This document shows positions 35,113-43,217 of a stretch of DNA of 64,000 nucleotides, piece by piece (position 1 is the stretch's first letter; each line of letters opens with the position of its first letter). Below the pieces are notes generated by a model, which worked only from the letters and a program-made list of their open reading frames with translations, was not told the origin of the DNA and did not search any database. A program made the position numbers and the translations under genes. Location: contig NZ_MOBR01000040.1 in the NCBI RefSeq assembly GCF_003732705.1, positions 461,536 through 525,535 of the forward strand, in the 5' to 3' direction. The stretch is from Pseudomonas frederiksbergensis. GTDB taxonomy: Bacteria > Pseudomonadota > Gammaproteobacteria > Pseudomonadales > Pseudomonadaceae.

Positions 35113-35304
35113 GCTTGGTCACCCTCGGTTAGGGGAACACCACCGGCGTCGACACCGAGCAAACTTGCAGAAGTCCGAATGCAGCGACCAAAACAAGCCA
35201 CTTAGGATCACGCTGATAGTCCGGGTACCAGCCCGGATGCCCCTGCTTGTCTCATTTCTTCAAAATACGAGCGGCGGCTTTATGGGCTGCTGCTCAGGTT
35301 AAAA

Positions 35305-35334
35305 CTACGGCGCCGGTTGAAGCCTGCGCCGTAG
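35305..35334 (-). terminator. Hairpin between sdhB and sucA (partial terminator or attenuator)
   Basis: A 9-bp stem CTACGGCGC / GCGCCGTAG with a 12-nt loop. On the minus strand it is followed by TTTTAACC. It lies 38 nt past the sdhB stop, so it may lower readthrough from sdhCDAB into sucA. The T-tract is weak. Confidence 0.55.
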
Positions 35335-35371
35335 CATCTACGGGTACAACGGTCCTGCTGTTACAGCTGAA

Positions 35372-36076
35372 TCACACGCCGCTTTGCAGCAGCATGTTAC
35401 GTACGTGACCGATGGCCTTAGTCGGGTTCAGGCCTTTCGGGCAGACGTTGACGCAGTTCATGATCCCGCGGCAGCGGAATACGCTGAACGGGTCATCCAG
35501 CGAAGACAGACGCTCGGCAGTCTTGGTGTCACGGCTGTCTGCCAGGAAGCGGTACGCTTGCAGCAGGGCAGCTGGGCCCAGGAACTTGTCCGGGTTCCAC
35601 CAGAAGGACGGGCAAGAGGTCGAGCAACAAGCGCACAGGATGCACTCGTACAGACCGTCGAGCTTTTCACGCTCTTCAGGGGACTGCAGACGCTCGATGG
35701 CCGGAGCCGGCGTGTCGTTCTGCAGGAATGGCTTCACCTTCTCGTATTGCTTGTAGAAGATGCTCATATCGACGACCAGGTCACGGATAACCGGCAAACC
35801 TGGCAGCGGACGAACGATCAGCTTGTTACCTTTTACGACAGCGGACAGCGGCGTGACGCACGCCAGGCCGTTTTTGCCGTTGATGTTCATACCGTCGGAA
35901 CCGCAAACACCTTCACGGCAAGAGCGACGATAGGAGAAACCCTCGTCCTGCTCTTTGATCAGGGCCAGCACGTCCAGCACCATCAGGTCTTTACCACCGG
36001 TATCGACCTGGAAATCCTGCATGAACGGCGCGGCGTCCTGATCAGGGTTGTAGCGATAAACACTGACTTTCAACAT
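35372..36076 (-). CDS. sdhB: Succinate dehydrogenase iron-sulfur subunit
   Basis: The 234-residue electron-transfer subunit. The [2Fe-2S] cluster is held by SCREGVCGSDGM and the later NGLAC. The [4Fe-4S] cluster is held by CILCACCSTSCP, and the [3Fe-4S] cluster by CRGIMNCVNVCPKGLNP. The start was set at the ATG at 36076 (MLKVSVYRYNPDQD), preceded by AAGGGTGG; an in-frame GTG at 36085 overlaps that ribosome binding site and is unlikely. It is the fourth gene of sdhCDAB, 11 nt after sdhA. Confidence 0.97.
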   Translation of the reverse strand: MLKVSVYRYNPDQDAAPFMQDFQVDTGGKDLMVLDVLALIKEQDEGFSYRRSCREGVCGSDGMNINGKNGLACVTPLSAVVKGNKLIVRPLPGLPVIRDLVVDMSIFYKQYEKVKPFLQNDTPAPAIERLQSPEEREKLDGLYECILCACCSTSCPSFWWNPDKFLGPAALLQAYRFLADSRDTKTAERLSSLDDPFSVFRCRGIMNCVNVCPKGLNPTKAIGHVRNMLLQSGV

Positions 36077-36087
36077 GGCAGCCACCC

Positions 36088-37863
36088 TTAATAAGTCCGA
36101 ATCTTAGGTTCAAAAGTCGGAACAGTCTTCGGCGAGAAGTTCACGGCACGCTTGGTTACGCGCTTGTCACCCGGGAAGTACAGGGTGTGGCACAGCCAGT
36201 TTTCGTCGTCGCGGTCTTCGTAGTCTTCACGGGCGTGAGCGCCGCGGGACTCTTTGCGGATTTCTGCAGCGATGGCGGTGGCTTCGGCCACTTCCAGCAG
36301 GTTTTGCAGTTCCAGCGCTTCGATACGGGCGGTGTTGAACGCCTGGCTCTTGTCGTTGATCTTGACGTTGGCGATACGACCACGCAGATCAGCCAACTGA
36401 GCGATACCCTTCTGCATGTATTCGCCGGTACGGAACACACCGAAGTAGTTCTGCATGCAGCTTTGCAGTTCTTTACGCAGGGTGGCGACGTCTTCACCTT
36501 CGGTACGCGAGTTCAGGCCATCAAGACGTGCCAGGGCAGCGTCGATGTCGGACTGGCGTGGGCGGGCGTAATCGACGCCTTCTTTCAGGGTCTGTTCCAG
36601 GAACAGGCCGGCAGCTCGACCGAATACCACCAGGTCGAGCAGCGAGTTGCCGCCCAGACGGTTGGCACCGTGAACCGATACGCAAGCCACTTCGCCTACC
36701 GCGAACAGGCCCGGGATGATCTGGTCTACGCCTTCGGCGTCCTGGGTGATTGCCTGACCATGAATGTTGGTCGGCACGCCGCCCATCATGTAGTGGCAGG
36801 TTGGAACGACCGGGATCGGCGACACGGCTGGATCGACGTGAGCGAAGGTCTTGGACAGTTCCATGATGCCTGGCAGACGGCTGTGCAGAACTTCTTCACC
36901 GAGGTGATCGAGTTTCAGCATGACGTGGTCGCCATCCGGGCCGCAACCGTTGCCGGCGATGATTTCTTTAACCATCGAGCGAGCAACTACGTCACGACCA
37001 GCCAGGTCTTTGGCGTTCGGAGCATAACGCTCCATGAAACGCTCGCCGTGCTTGTTGATCAGGTAACCGCCTTCACCGCGGCAGCCTTCAGTCACCAGCA
37101 CACCGGCGCCGGCGATGCCGGTCGGGTGGAACTGCCACATTTCGATGTCTTGTACCGGCACGCCTGCACGCAGGGCCATGCCGACGCCGTCACCGGTGTT
37201 GATCAGGGCATTGGTGGTGGACGAGTAGATACGGCCTGCACCGCCGGTCGCCAATACGGTGGCGTTCGCGCGGACGTAGGAGGTTTCGCCGGTTTCGATG
37301 CAGATGACGATCATGCCGACAAAGGCACCATCTTCGTTCTTCACCAGATCGACGCCGTAGTATTCGTTGAGGAATACGGTGCCGGCCTTGAGGTTGGCCT
37401 GGTACAGGGTGTGCAGCAGTGCGTGACCGGTACGGTCGGCAGCAGCGCAGGTACGGGCAGCCTGACCACCTTTACCGAAGTCTTTCGACTGACCGCCGAA
37501 CGGACGCTGATAAATGCGGCCCTGTTCGGTACGGGAGAACGGCAAGCCCATGTGTTCGAGCTCGAAAACCGCTTCCGGGCCTACGGAACACATGTATTCG
37601 ATAGCGTCCTGGTCACCGATGTAGTCGGAACCCTTGACGGTATCGTACATGTGCCAGCGCCAGTCATCGTTCGGATCTGCCGAGGCGATGGCGCAGGTGA
37701 TGCCACCCTGGGCGGATACGGTGTGCGAGCGAGTCGGGAAAACCTTGGTTACCACGGCAGTCTTGTGACCACCTTGTGCCAATTGCAGCGCAGCGCGCAT
37801 GCCAGCACCGCCGCCGCCAATAATAATGGCGTCGAACGAAAGCGTATTAACTGTAGTAGACAT
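36088..37863 (-). CDS. sdhA: Succinate dehydrogenase flavoprotein subunit
   Basis: A 591-residue catalytic subunit of complex II. FAD binding is in FDAIIIGGGGAGMRAALQLA. The covalent FAD His is in TRSHTVSAQGGITCAI. Catalytic and substrate residues lie in VPTCHYMMGGVPTNIHGQ and in GANRLGGNSLLDLVVFGR. It oxidises succinate to fumarate and feeds electrons to SdhB. It lies 3 nt downstream of sdhD. Confidence 0.98.
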   Translation of the reverse strand: MSTTVNTLSFDAIIIGGGGAGMRAALQLAQGGHKTAVVTKVFPTRSHTVSAQGGITCAIASADPNDDWRWHMYDTVKGSDYIGDQDAIEYMCSVGPEAVFELEHMGLPFSRTEQGRIYQRPFGGQSKDFGKGGQAARTCAAADRTGHALLHTLYQANLKAGTVFLNEYYGVDLVKNEDGAFVGMIVICIETGETSYVRANATVLATGGAGRIYSSTTNALINTGDGVGMALRAGVPVQDIEMWQFHPTGIAGAGVLVTEGCRGEGGYLINKHGERFMERYAPNAKDLAGRDVVARSMVKEIIAGNGCGPDGDHVMLKLDHLGEEVLHSRLPGIMELSKTFAHVDPAVSPIPVVPTCHYMMGGVPTNIHGQAITQDAEGVDQIIPGLFAVGEVACVSVHGANRLGGNSLLDLVVFGRAAGLFLEQTLKEGVDYARPRQSDIDAALARLDGLNSRTEGEDVATLRKELQSCMQNYFGVFRTGEYMQKGIAQLADLRGRIANVKINDKSQAFNTARIEALELQNLLEVAEATAIAAEIRKESRGAHAREDYEDRDDENWLCHTLYFPGDKRVTKRAVNFSPKTVPTFEPKIRTY

Positions 37864-37866
37864 GAA

Positions 37867-38235
37867 TCAGATACCCCAAAGAATCTGCACACCCCAGACG
37901 AAGTAGGCGAACATCGCAACGCCGCATACTGCCTGGAAGAGGAAACGTACTGCAGTCGCGGACTTGCCCAGCGCCATCGGCGTCAGGTAGTCGGTCGCGA
38001 TGGTCCACATGCCGACCCAGGCGTGAGCGCCCAGGGCCACCAGGGCCAGCAGACTGAAGATACGCATCCCGTTGCTTGCAAACAGCTCGTGCCATTGGGC
38101 GTAGCCAATGCCAGGGTGCGCTGCCAGGTACCCAATCAGGAAAATGAAATAAGCCGCGAGAACAACCGCAGACACACGCTGCGCCATCCAGTCATAGAGG
38201 CCGGAACGCGACAGGTTCGTTACGCTGGTTACCAT
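37867..38235 (-). CDS. sdhD: Succinate dehydrogenase membrane anchor subunit SdhD
   Basis: A 122-residue protein with three transmembrane helices that, with SdhC, holds heme b and the ubiquinone site. The N-terminus MVTSVTNLSRSGLYDWMAQRVSAVVLAAYF is typical. The helix HEL-FASNGMRIFSLLALVALGAHAWVGM contains the conserved His and Trp region. The ATG at 38235 overlaps the sdhC stop by 7 nt. An in-frame TTG two codons earlier is not needed. Confidence 0.93.
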   Translation of the reverse strand: MVTSVTNLSRSGLYDWMAQRVSAVVLAAYFIFLIGYLAAHPGIGYAQWHELFASNGMRIFSLLALVALGAHAWVGMWTIATDYLTPMALGKSATAVRFLFQAVCGVAMFAYFVWGVQILWGI

Positions 38236-38603
38236 ATCCAAACTCCCGCCAGAACGATCAACACCGCAGACACGGCGATAATGATTTTCGAGCCCAGCTT
38301 GCCGCCTTCCAGCGTTTCACCGATGCCCATGTCCATGATCAAATGGCGCACGCCGGCTACCATGTGATACAGCAAGGCGGAGAGGAGGCCCCATGCTACG
38401 AACTTGGCCAGCGGACTGGTCAAGCATGCCTTCACCTCGACAAAACCTTCCTCGGAACCCAGAGATTTGCCCAATGCATACAGCATGAAGCCAAGGCCCA
38501 GGAAGAGGATGATGCCGGAAACACGGTGAAGAAACGACGTAACGCCGGTGATGGGGAGTTTGATGGTCCTAAGGTCTAGGTTTACAGGTCGTTGGCTTTT
38601 CAC
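38229..38603 (-). CDS. sdhC: Succinate dehydrogenase cytochrome b556 subunit SdhC
   Basis: A membrane subunit of about 124 residues with three transmembrane helices. It contains SQRPVNLDLRTIKLPITGVTSFLHRVSGII and the heme ligand His in LLYHMVAGVRHLIMDMG. The likely start is a GTG at 38603 (VKSQRPVNLDL), which matches known pseudomonad N-termini. A TTG at 38636 would add 11 residues with no family support. The ribosome binding site before the GTG is weak and A-rich (AAAAAAAAGCC). It is the first gene of sdhCDAB-sucAB-lpdG-sucCD. Confidence 0.9.
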   Translation of the reverse strand: MKSQRPVNLDLRTIKLPITGVTSFLHRVSGIILFLGLGFMLYALGKSLGSEEGFVEVKACLTSPLAKFVAWGLLSALLYHMVAGVRHLIMDMGIGETLEGGKLGSKIIIAVSAVLIVLAGVWIW

Positions 38604-38737
38604 GGCTTTTTTTTCACACTGAAGAGCCCCTAACAATCAGGGCAAAGTTGTTGGGGAGTGCACTGGTCAGGTAACCACTACCCAGGGATGCGACCCCCAA
38701 CAAAGCAGGCCAAAAAGCCCCTGGCGGTCGGTGGCCG

Positions 38738-38766
38738 AGTATAGACAGTTAGGCTACTAATGACAA
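38738..38766 (-). promoter_or_regulatory. Predicted sigma-70 promoter of the sdh-suc operon
   Basis: On the minus strand, TTGTCA (38766-38761) and TATACT (38743-38738) are separated by exactly 17 nt. This places transcription start near 38730, giving a leader of about 125 nt before the sdhC GTG. It matches the consensus at five of six bases in both boxes. Confidence 0.7.
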
Positions 38767-38880
38767 CGCGTTCACCTCCCCCTAATAGCTCATTGCACAA
38801 GTTGGATAAAAGGCGTAAATGGCAGGCAATTTCGAGGAAAAAGTCCGGTTAAAGCCTTCTGGAGCAAGACTTTAGCCAAA

Positions 38881-38908
38881 TTGACATTCGAATTTATCTC
38901 ACTATAGT
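38881..38908 (+). promoter_or_regulatory. Predicted sigma-70 promoter of gltA
   Basis: TTGACA (38881-38886) and TATAGT (38903-38908) are separated by 16 nt, close to consensus. Transcription should begin near 38915, giving a leader of about 50 nt before the gltA ribosome binding site (AGGAGG). Confidence 0.75.
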
Positions 38909-38966
38909 GGTGCGGGCCCTGCGTGGGGGGTCTGTCTGATGATTTCAAGCATAAATAGGAGGCCAC

Positions 38967-40256
38967 ATGGCTGACAAAAAAGCGCAGTTGATCATCGAGG
39001 GCGCAGCCCCCGTCGAGCTGCCCATTTTAACCGGCACCGTTGGTCCCGATGTAATTGATGTTCGGGGCCTGACGGCCACGGGCCGTTTCACCTTTGACCC
39101 TGGCTTCATGTCGACCGCCTCCTGCGAGTCGAAGATCACCTATATCGACGGCGACAACGGCATCCTGCTGCACCGCGGCTACCCGATCGAACAGTTGGCT
39201 GAAAAGTCGGACTACCTGGAAACCTGCTACCTGCTGCTCAACGGCGAATTGCCGACCGCAGAACAGAAGGCCCAGTTCGTCAGCACCGTGAAGAACCACA
39301 CCATGGTCCACGAGCAGTTGAAGACCTTCTTCAACGGCTTCCGTCGCGACGCCCACCCAATGGCCGTCATGTGCGGTGTAGTCGGCGCCCTCTCGGCCTT
39401 CTACCACGACTCCCTCGACATCAATAACCCGCAGCATCGCGAAATTTCCGCGATTCGCCTGGTTGCCAAGATGCCGACGCTGGCAGCGATGGTTTACAAG
39501 TACTCCATGGGCCAACCCATGATGTACCCGCGTAACGACCTGACGTACGCGGAAAACTTCCTGCACATGATGTTCAACACCCCGTGCGAGATCAAACCGA
39601 TCAGCCCGGTACTCGCCAAGGCCATGGACCGGATCTTCATCCTCCATGCCGACCACGAGCAAAACGCCTCGACCTCTACCGTACGTCTGGCAGGTTCTTC
39701 GGGTGCCAACCCGTTCGCCTGTATCGCCGCCGGTATCGCTGCACTGTGGGGCCCTGCCCACGGTGGCGCGAACGAAGCCGTGCTGAGCATGCTCGATGAA
39801 ATCGGCGATGTGTCGAACATCGACAAGTTCATCGCCAAGGCCAAAGACAAGAACGATCCGTTCAAGTTGATGGGCTTCGGTCATCGTGTTTACAAAAACC
39901 GTGACCCGCGCGCCACTGTCATGAAGCAGACCTGCGACGAAGTACTGAAGGAACTGGGGATCAAGAACGATCCGCAACTCGAACTGGCCATGCGCCTGGA
40001 AGAGATCGCCCTGACCGACCCGTACTTCATCGAACGCTCGCTGTACCCGAACGTCGACTTCTACTCGGGGATCATCCTCAAGGCGATCGGCATTCCAACC
40101 AGCATGTTCACCGTGATCTTCGCTTTGGCGCGGACCGTGGGCTGGATCTCCCACTGGAAAGAAATGCTCTCCAGCCCGTACAAGATTGGCCGTCCGCGCC
40201 AGCTGTACACCGGCTACGAGTCGCGTGACATCACCAAGCTGGAAGACCGCAAATAA
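38967..40256 (+). CDS. gltA: Citrate synthase (type II)
   Basis: A 429-residue hexameric type II citrate synthase that condenses oxaloacetate and acetyl-CoA. Active-site residues lie in LHADHEQNASTSTVRLAGSSGANPFACIAAG, GPAHGGANEAV (His), GFGHRVYKNRDPRATVM (His, Arg) and NVDFYSGIIL (Asp). AGGAGG precedes the ATG. It is divergent from sdhCDAB across a 363-bp spacer with a near-consensus promoter in each direction, and ends in its own terminator. Confidence 0.98.
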   Translation: MADKKAQLIIEGAAPVELPILTGTVGPDVIDVRGLTATGRFTFDPGFMSTASCESKITYIDGDNGILLHRGYPIEQLAEKSDYLETCYLLLNGELPTAEQKAQFVSTVKNHTMVHEQLKTFFNGFRRDAHPMAVMCGVVGALSAFYHDSLDINNPQHREISAIRLVAKMPTLAAMVYKYSMGQPMMYPRNDLTYAENFLHMMFNTPCEIKPISPVLAKAMDRIFILHADHEQNASTSTVRLAGSSGANPFACIAAGIAALWGPAHGGANEAVLSMLDEIGDVSNIDKFIAKAKDKNDPFKLMGFGHRVYKNRDPRATVMKQTCDEVLKELGIKNDPQLELAMRLEEIALTDPYFIERSLYPNVDFYSGIILKAIGIPTSMFTVIFALARTVGWISHWKEMLSSPYKIGRPRQLYTGYESRDITKLEDRK

Positions 40257-40292
40257 GACCTGTCTTGCGATAACGTCTTAAGTTGTACCGGG

Positions 40293-40321
40293 AACGGCCT
40301 CTATATATAGGGGCCGTTTTT
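40293..40321 (+). terminator. Intrinsic terminator of gltA
   Basis: A stem AACGGCC / GGCCGTT around CTCTATATATAGG, followed by a TTTTTG tract, 36 nt after the gltA stop. Confidence 0.9.
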
Positions 40322-40379
40322 GTTTGTGCGGCGTTTGATTGTGGGCATATCCGTTTCTGCGCGTACACCCGACCGACCG

Positions 40380-40409
40380 CTCGTTCCCACGCTCCGCGTG
40401 GGAACGATC
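40380..40409. repeat. Short form of the GTTCCCACGC palindrome
   Basis: A 30-bp simple palindrome (CGTTCCCACGCTCCGCGTGG and GAACG) equal to one end of the longer nested element without its inner arms. It may be a deletion product or an ancestral half unit. Confidence 0.8.
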
Positions 40410-40423
40410 ACAGAAACACATCC

Positions 40424-40449
40424 CTGTAGGAGCGAGGCTTGCCCGCGAA
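40424..40449. repeat. Single GTAG-type REP
   Basis: CTGTAGGAGCGAGGCTTGCC followed by CGCGAAG: one unpaired REP with the GTAG head. No inverted partner was seen nearby. Confidence 0.8.
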
Positions 40450-40454
40450 GCTTT

Positions 40455-40800
40455 TGATCTTGCTTTGGCTTTTGATCTTGATCTTGATCTACCCGCCCCT
40501 TCGGGAGGCTGAGAGGAGGTGTTCATCTGGGGATTGGCGCGCAGCGCCGTTCGACGCAGTCGAACACATTGCATGTAGGTCGTAGCGAAGCAGACCGGAG
40601 GGCAATGCCCCCAGATGGATACCGGAACGAAGGAACGCCGAGCCTAAGCGAGGGGCCGGACGCTCGGGGCGAGCCTTTTTTTGCTTACTTTTTTTTGGCG
40701 TTTGAAAAAAAAGTGAGTCGCCGTAAGGGCGAAACCCTAAGTGGCCGTTACCGCAGCAATGGATATGTACTCAACCAACAAATAACAGGTCGGCTATCAG
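40455..40800. repeat. Structured intergenic repeat of about 300 bp (gltA-actP spacer)
   Basis: The 711-bp spacer 40257-40967 contains no convincing gene. This part begins with TTGATCTT tandem copies (40456-40490). Self-complementary pieces follow: GCGCGCAGCGCC, TTCGACGCAGTCGAA, TCATCTGGGG (about 40523) pairing with CCCCAGATGGA (about 40609), and a perfect ACTTTTTTTT / AAAAAAAAGT pair at 40687-40714. The tail is GAGTCGCCGTAAGGGCGAAA. I recall closely similar sequence scattered in other fluorescent pseudomonads, often mis-annotated as a short protein. Confidence 0.7.
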
Positions 40801-40803
40801 GCC

Positions 40804-40830
40804 GCCTTCGCGAGCAAGCCCGCTACCACA
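40804..40830. repeat. Single GTGG-type REP, degenerate
   Basis: GCCTTCGCGAGCAAGCCCGC followed by TACCACA, one arm with an A in place of C in the head. A more decayed partner (CCGCCCGCTCCCACA) lies at about 40874-40888. Confidence 0.75.
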
Positions 40831-40909
40831 GTTTGATAGGTGTACTGCCGCGAGAGGTGGGTCGCCAATAAGTCCGCCCGCTCCCACAATGTCCGATAAC
40901 CGCCCATAA

Positions 40910-40940
40910 AAAATGCCCCAATCTCTCGATCAGGGCATTT
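40910..40940 (-). terminator. Intrinsic terminator of the yjcH-actP operon
   Basis: On the minus strand, AAATGCCC pairs with GGGCATTT and is followed by a TTTTTTATG tract, 28 nt beyond the actP stop. Confidence 0.88.
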
Positions 40941-40967
40941 CTATTTAGCGCAGCTTATATAAAGGCC

Positions 40968-42626
40968 TTAGTGCGAAACCGCCCCACTCGCCCCTAAACC
41001 AGTCTGCGAACGCACAAACTGAGGGAAGAACAGCGCCCGCTCGTTTACACCAGCAGTCGACTTGTCAGTAATCGAGAAGAACCAGATCCCGACAAACGCA
41101 ATCGCCATGGAGAACAACGCCGGGTACTCGTACGGGAAGATCGCCTTCTCGTGATGCAGAATCTGCACCCAAATGGTCGGCCCAAGCACCATCAAGCCAA
41201 CAGCACTGATCAGACCCAACCAGCCACCGATCATCGCACCGCGCGTCGTCAGCTTCTTCCAGTACATGGAAAGCAGCAGCACCGGGAAGTTACAGCTCGC
41301 CGCGATGGAGAACGCCAGGCCCACCATAAATGCAATGTTCTGGCTTTCGAACAGAATGCCCAAGCCGATCGCCAACACACCCAGGCAGACGGTGGTGATT
41401 TTCGAGACGCGGATCTCGTCCTTGTCGTTGGCCTTGCCCTTCTTGATCACGCTGGCGTAAAGGTCGTGAGAAACCGCCGTAGCACCGGCCAGGGTCAAAC
41501 CAGCCACAACCGCCAGAATGGTCGCGAACGCCACCGCCGAGATAAAGCCCAGGAAGATACTGCCACCCACCGCGTTAGCCAGGTGCACCGCCGCCATGTT
41601 GTTGCCGCCCAACAGCGCGCCAGCCGCATCTTTAAACGCAGGGTTGGTGCTGACCAGCAGGATCGCGCCGAAGCCGATGATGAAGGTCAGGATGTAGAAG
41701 TAGCCGATGAAGCCGGTTGCATACAGCACGCTCTTGCGCGCTTCTTTCGCGTCACTCACGGTGAAGAAGCGCATCAGGATGTGTGGCAGGCCAGCGGTAC
41801 CGAACATCAGCGCCAGGCCCAGGGAGAACGCCGAGACCGGATCTTTCACCAACCCGCCCGGGCTCATGATCGCCTCACCTTTAGGGTGAACCTTGATCGC
41901 CTCGGAAAACAGCAGGCTGAAGTCGAAGTTGACGTGCTTCATCACCATCAGCGCCATGAACGAGGCACCGGACAGCAGCAATACAGCCTTGATGATCTGC
42001 ACCCAAGTGGTCGCCAGCATGCCGCCAAACAGCACGTACATGCACATCAGGATACCGACCAGGATCACCGCGACGTAGTAGTCGAGACCGAACAGCAGCT
42101 GGATCAGCTTGCCGGCACCAACCATTTGCGCGATCAGGTAGAACGCCACCACCACCAGCGAACCACAAGCAGACAGCGTGCGGATCTGGGTTTGCCCGAG
42201 ACGGTAGGACGCCACGTCGGCAAAGGTGTACTTGCCCAGGTTACGCAGGCGCTCGGCGATCAGGAACAGAATGATCGGCCAGCCCACCAGGAAGCCGATC
42301 GAGTAGATCAGGCCGTCGTAGCCGGAGGTGAACACCAGGGCGGAAATACCCAGGAAGGACGCTGCCGACATGTAGTCACCGGCAATCGCCAGACCGTTCT
42401 GGAAACCGGTGATCTTGCCGCCGGCCGCATAGTAGTCGGCCGCCGAGTTGTTGCGCTTGGAGGCCCAGTAGGTGATGCACAGGGTCAAACCGACAAACGC
42501 CACGAACATCAGGATCGCGGACACGTTGAGCGGTTGTTTGTGCACTTCGCCAGTCAGGGCTTCAGCCGCCCAGGCGCCAGGTGCAAAGGCTGCGATGCTC
42601 AATAGAGCCATTAGACGCCGGATCAT
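40968..42626 (-). CDS. actP: Cation/acetate symporter ActP
   Basis: A 552-residue sodium:solute symporter (SSS family) for acetate and other short monocarboxylates. A signal-like N-terminus (MIRRLMALLSIAAFAPGAWA) is followed by about thirteen membrane helices. Family blocks include YYAAGGKITGFQNGLAIAGDYMSAASFLG and GTAGLPHILMRFFTVSDAKEARKSV. Its ATG overlaps the yjcH stop by 4 nt. The acs-yjcH-actP arrangement known in enterics is reduced here to yjcH-actP. Confidence 0.95.
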   Translation of the reverse strand: MIRRLMALLSIAAFAPGAWAAEALTGEVHKQPLNVSAILMFVAFVGLTLCITYWASKRNNSAADYYAAGGKITGFQNGLAIAGDYMSAASFLGISALVFTSGYDGLIYSIGFLVGWPIILFLIAERLRNLGKYTFADVASYRLGQTQIRTLSACGSLVVVAFYLIAQMVGAGKLIQLLFGLDYYVAVILVGILMCMYVLFGGMLATTWVQIIKAVLLLSGASFMALMVMKHVNFDFSLLFSEAIKVHPKGEAIMSPGGLVKDPVSAFSLGLALMFGTAGLPHILMRFFTVSDAKEARKSVLYATGFIGYFYILTFIIGFGAILLVSTNPAFKDAAGALLGGNNMAAVHLANAVGGSIFLGFISAVAFATILAVVAGLTLAGATAVSHDLYASVIKKGKANDKDEIRVSKITTVCLGVLAIGLGILFESQNIAFMVGLAFSIAASCNFPVLLLSMYWKKLTTRGAMIGGWLGLISAVGLMVLGPTIWVQILHHEKAIFPYEYPALFSMAIAFVGIWFFSITDKSTAGVNERALFFPQFVRSQTGLGASGAVSH

Positions 42627-42934
42627 TGCTGAGCCTCCTTGAGAATCGCATTGTTCAGGTCGTCGAATTCGCCATTGGCGCGTCGTACGTAAATTGCAGT
42701 CAGGATAAAGGCCGAGAGAATCAGCCCGACACCAATCGGTATCCCCCAGGTAATCGAAGACTCAGGACTGATTTTCGCCCCGAGAATATGCGGCCCGTAA
42801 GCAATCAAAAGGATGAAACCGGAGTAAAGCCCAAGCATGATCGCCGAAAGAATCCAGGCGAACTTTTCTCGCTTACTAACCAGCTCCTTGAAGCGCGGGC
42901 TGTTTTGAATCGAGAGGTAAATGCTGTCGTTCAT
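42623..42934 (-). CDS. yjcH: DUF485 membrane protein YjcH
   Basis: A 103-residue protein with two transmembrane helices (WILSAIMLGLYSGFILLIAY and GIPIGVGLILSAFILTAIYV). The N-terminus SPRFKELVSKREKFAW is the DUF485 signature. It is always found next to ActP-type symporters and is presumed to be an accessory subunit. It is translationally coupled to actP by an ATGA overlap. Confidence 0.92.
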   Translation of the reverse strand: MNDSIYLSIQNSPRFKELVSKREKFAWILSAIMLGLYSGFILLIAYGPHILGAKISPESSITWGIPIGVGLILSAFILTAIYVRRANGEFDDLNNAILKEAQQ

Positions 42935-43076
42935 TGTTTTTATCCTCGCAGCACAGATTATTGTTAGAACGTATCCACTCTATGCGGCTGCGGGACGGGT
43001 TCCAGACGACCTTAGTATTAGAACGACATGACAGAATCGCCAATTTCTGGAACAAAATAATTAGCTAGCTTTGTAC

Positions 43077-43146
43077 CTGTAGGAGCAAGGCTTGCCCGCG
43101 ATGGCGATCACCAGGACGCCATCGCGGGCAAGCCTTGCTCCTACAG
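43077..43146. repeat. GTAG-type REP pair (short-spaced inverted repeat)
   Basis: CTGTAGGAGCAAGGCTTGCC CGCGATGGCG and its exact complement, with only a few bases between (ATCACCAGGA), making one long, nearly perfect hairpin. It lies in the gap between yjcH and the betaine-type binding protein gene. Confidence 0.92.
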
Positions 43147-43154
43147 GAATGCAA

Positions 43155-43186
43155 AAGGCCCCTTGGCAGTTATGCCAAGGGGCCTT
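43155..43186 (-). terminator. Terminator after the betaine-type binding protein gene
   Basis: A 14-bp perfect stem AAGGCCCCTTGGCA / TGCCAAGGGGCCTT with a 4-nt loop, 32 nt beyond the stop; the minus strand continues TTGC. Confidence 0.88.
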
Positions 43187-43217
43187 GAGAGATGCTGACT
43201 AGACGCTTGCGCTCAAA

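Noticed and set aside
36187..38367. 726-codon plus-strand frame opposite sdhA and sdhD
   Set aside because: Antisense shadow of sdhA with no ribosome binding site and no family pattern.
40569..40871. 100-codon frame in the gltA-actP spacer as a small protein gene
   Set aside because: It coincides with the structured repeat and a REP, has poly-T and poly-A runs that encode Phe and Lys tracts, and no ribosome binding site.
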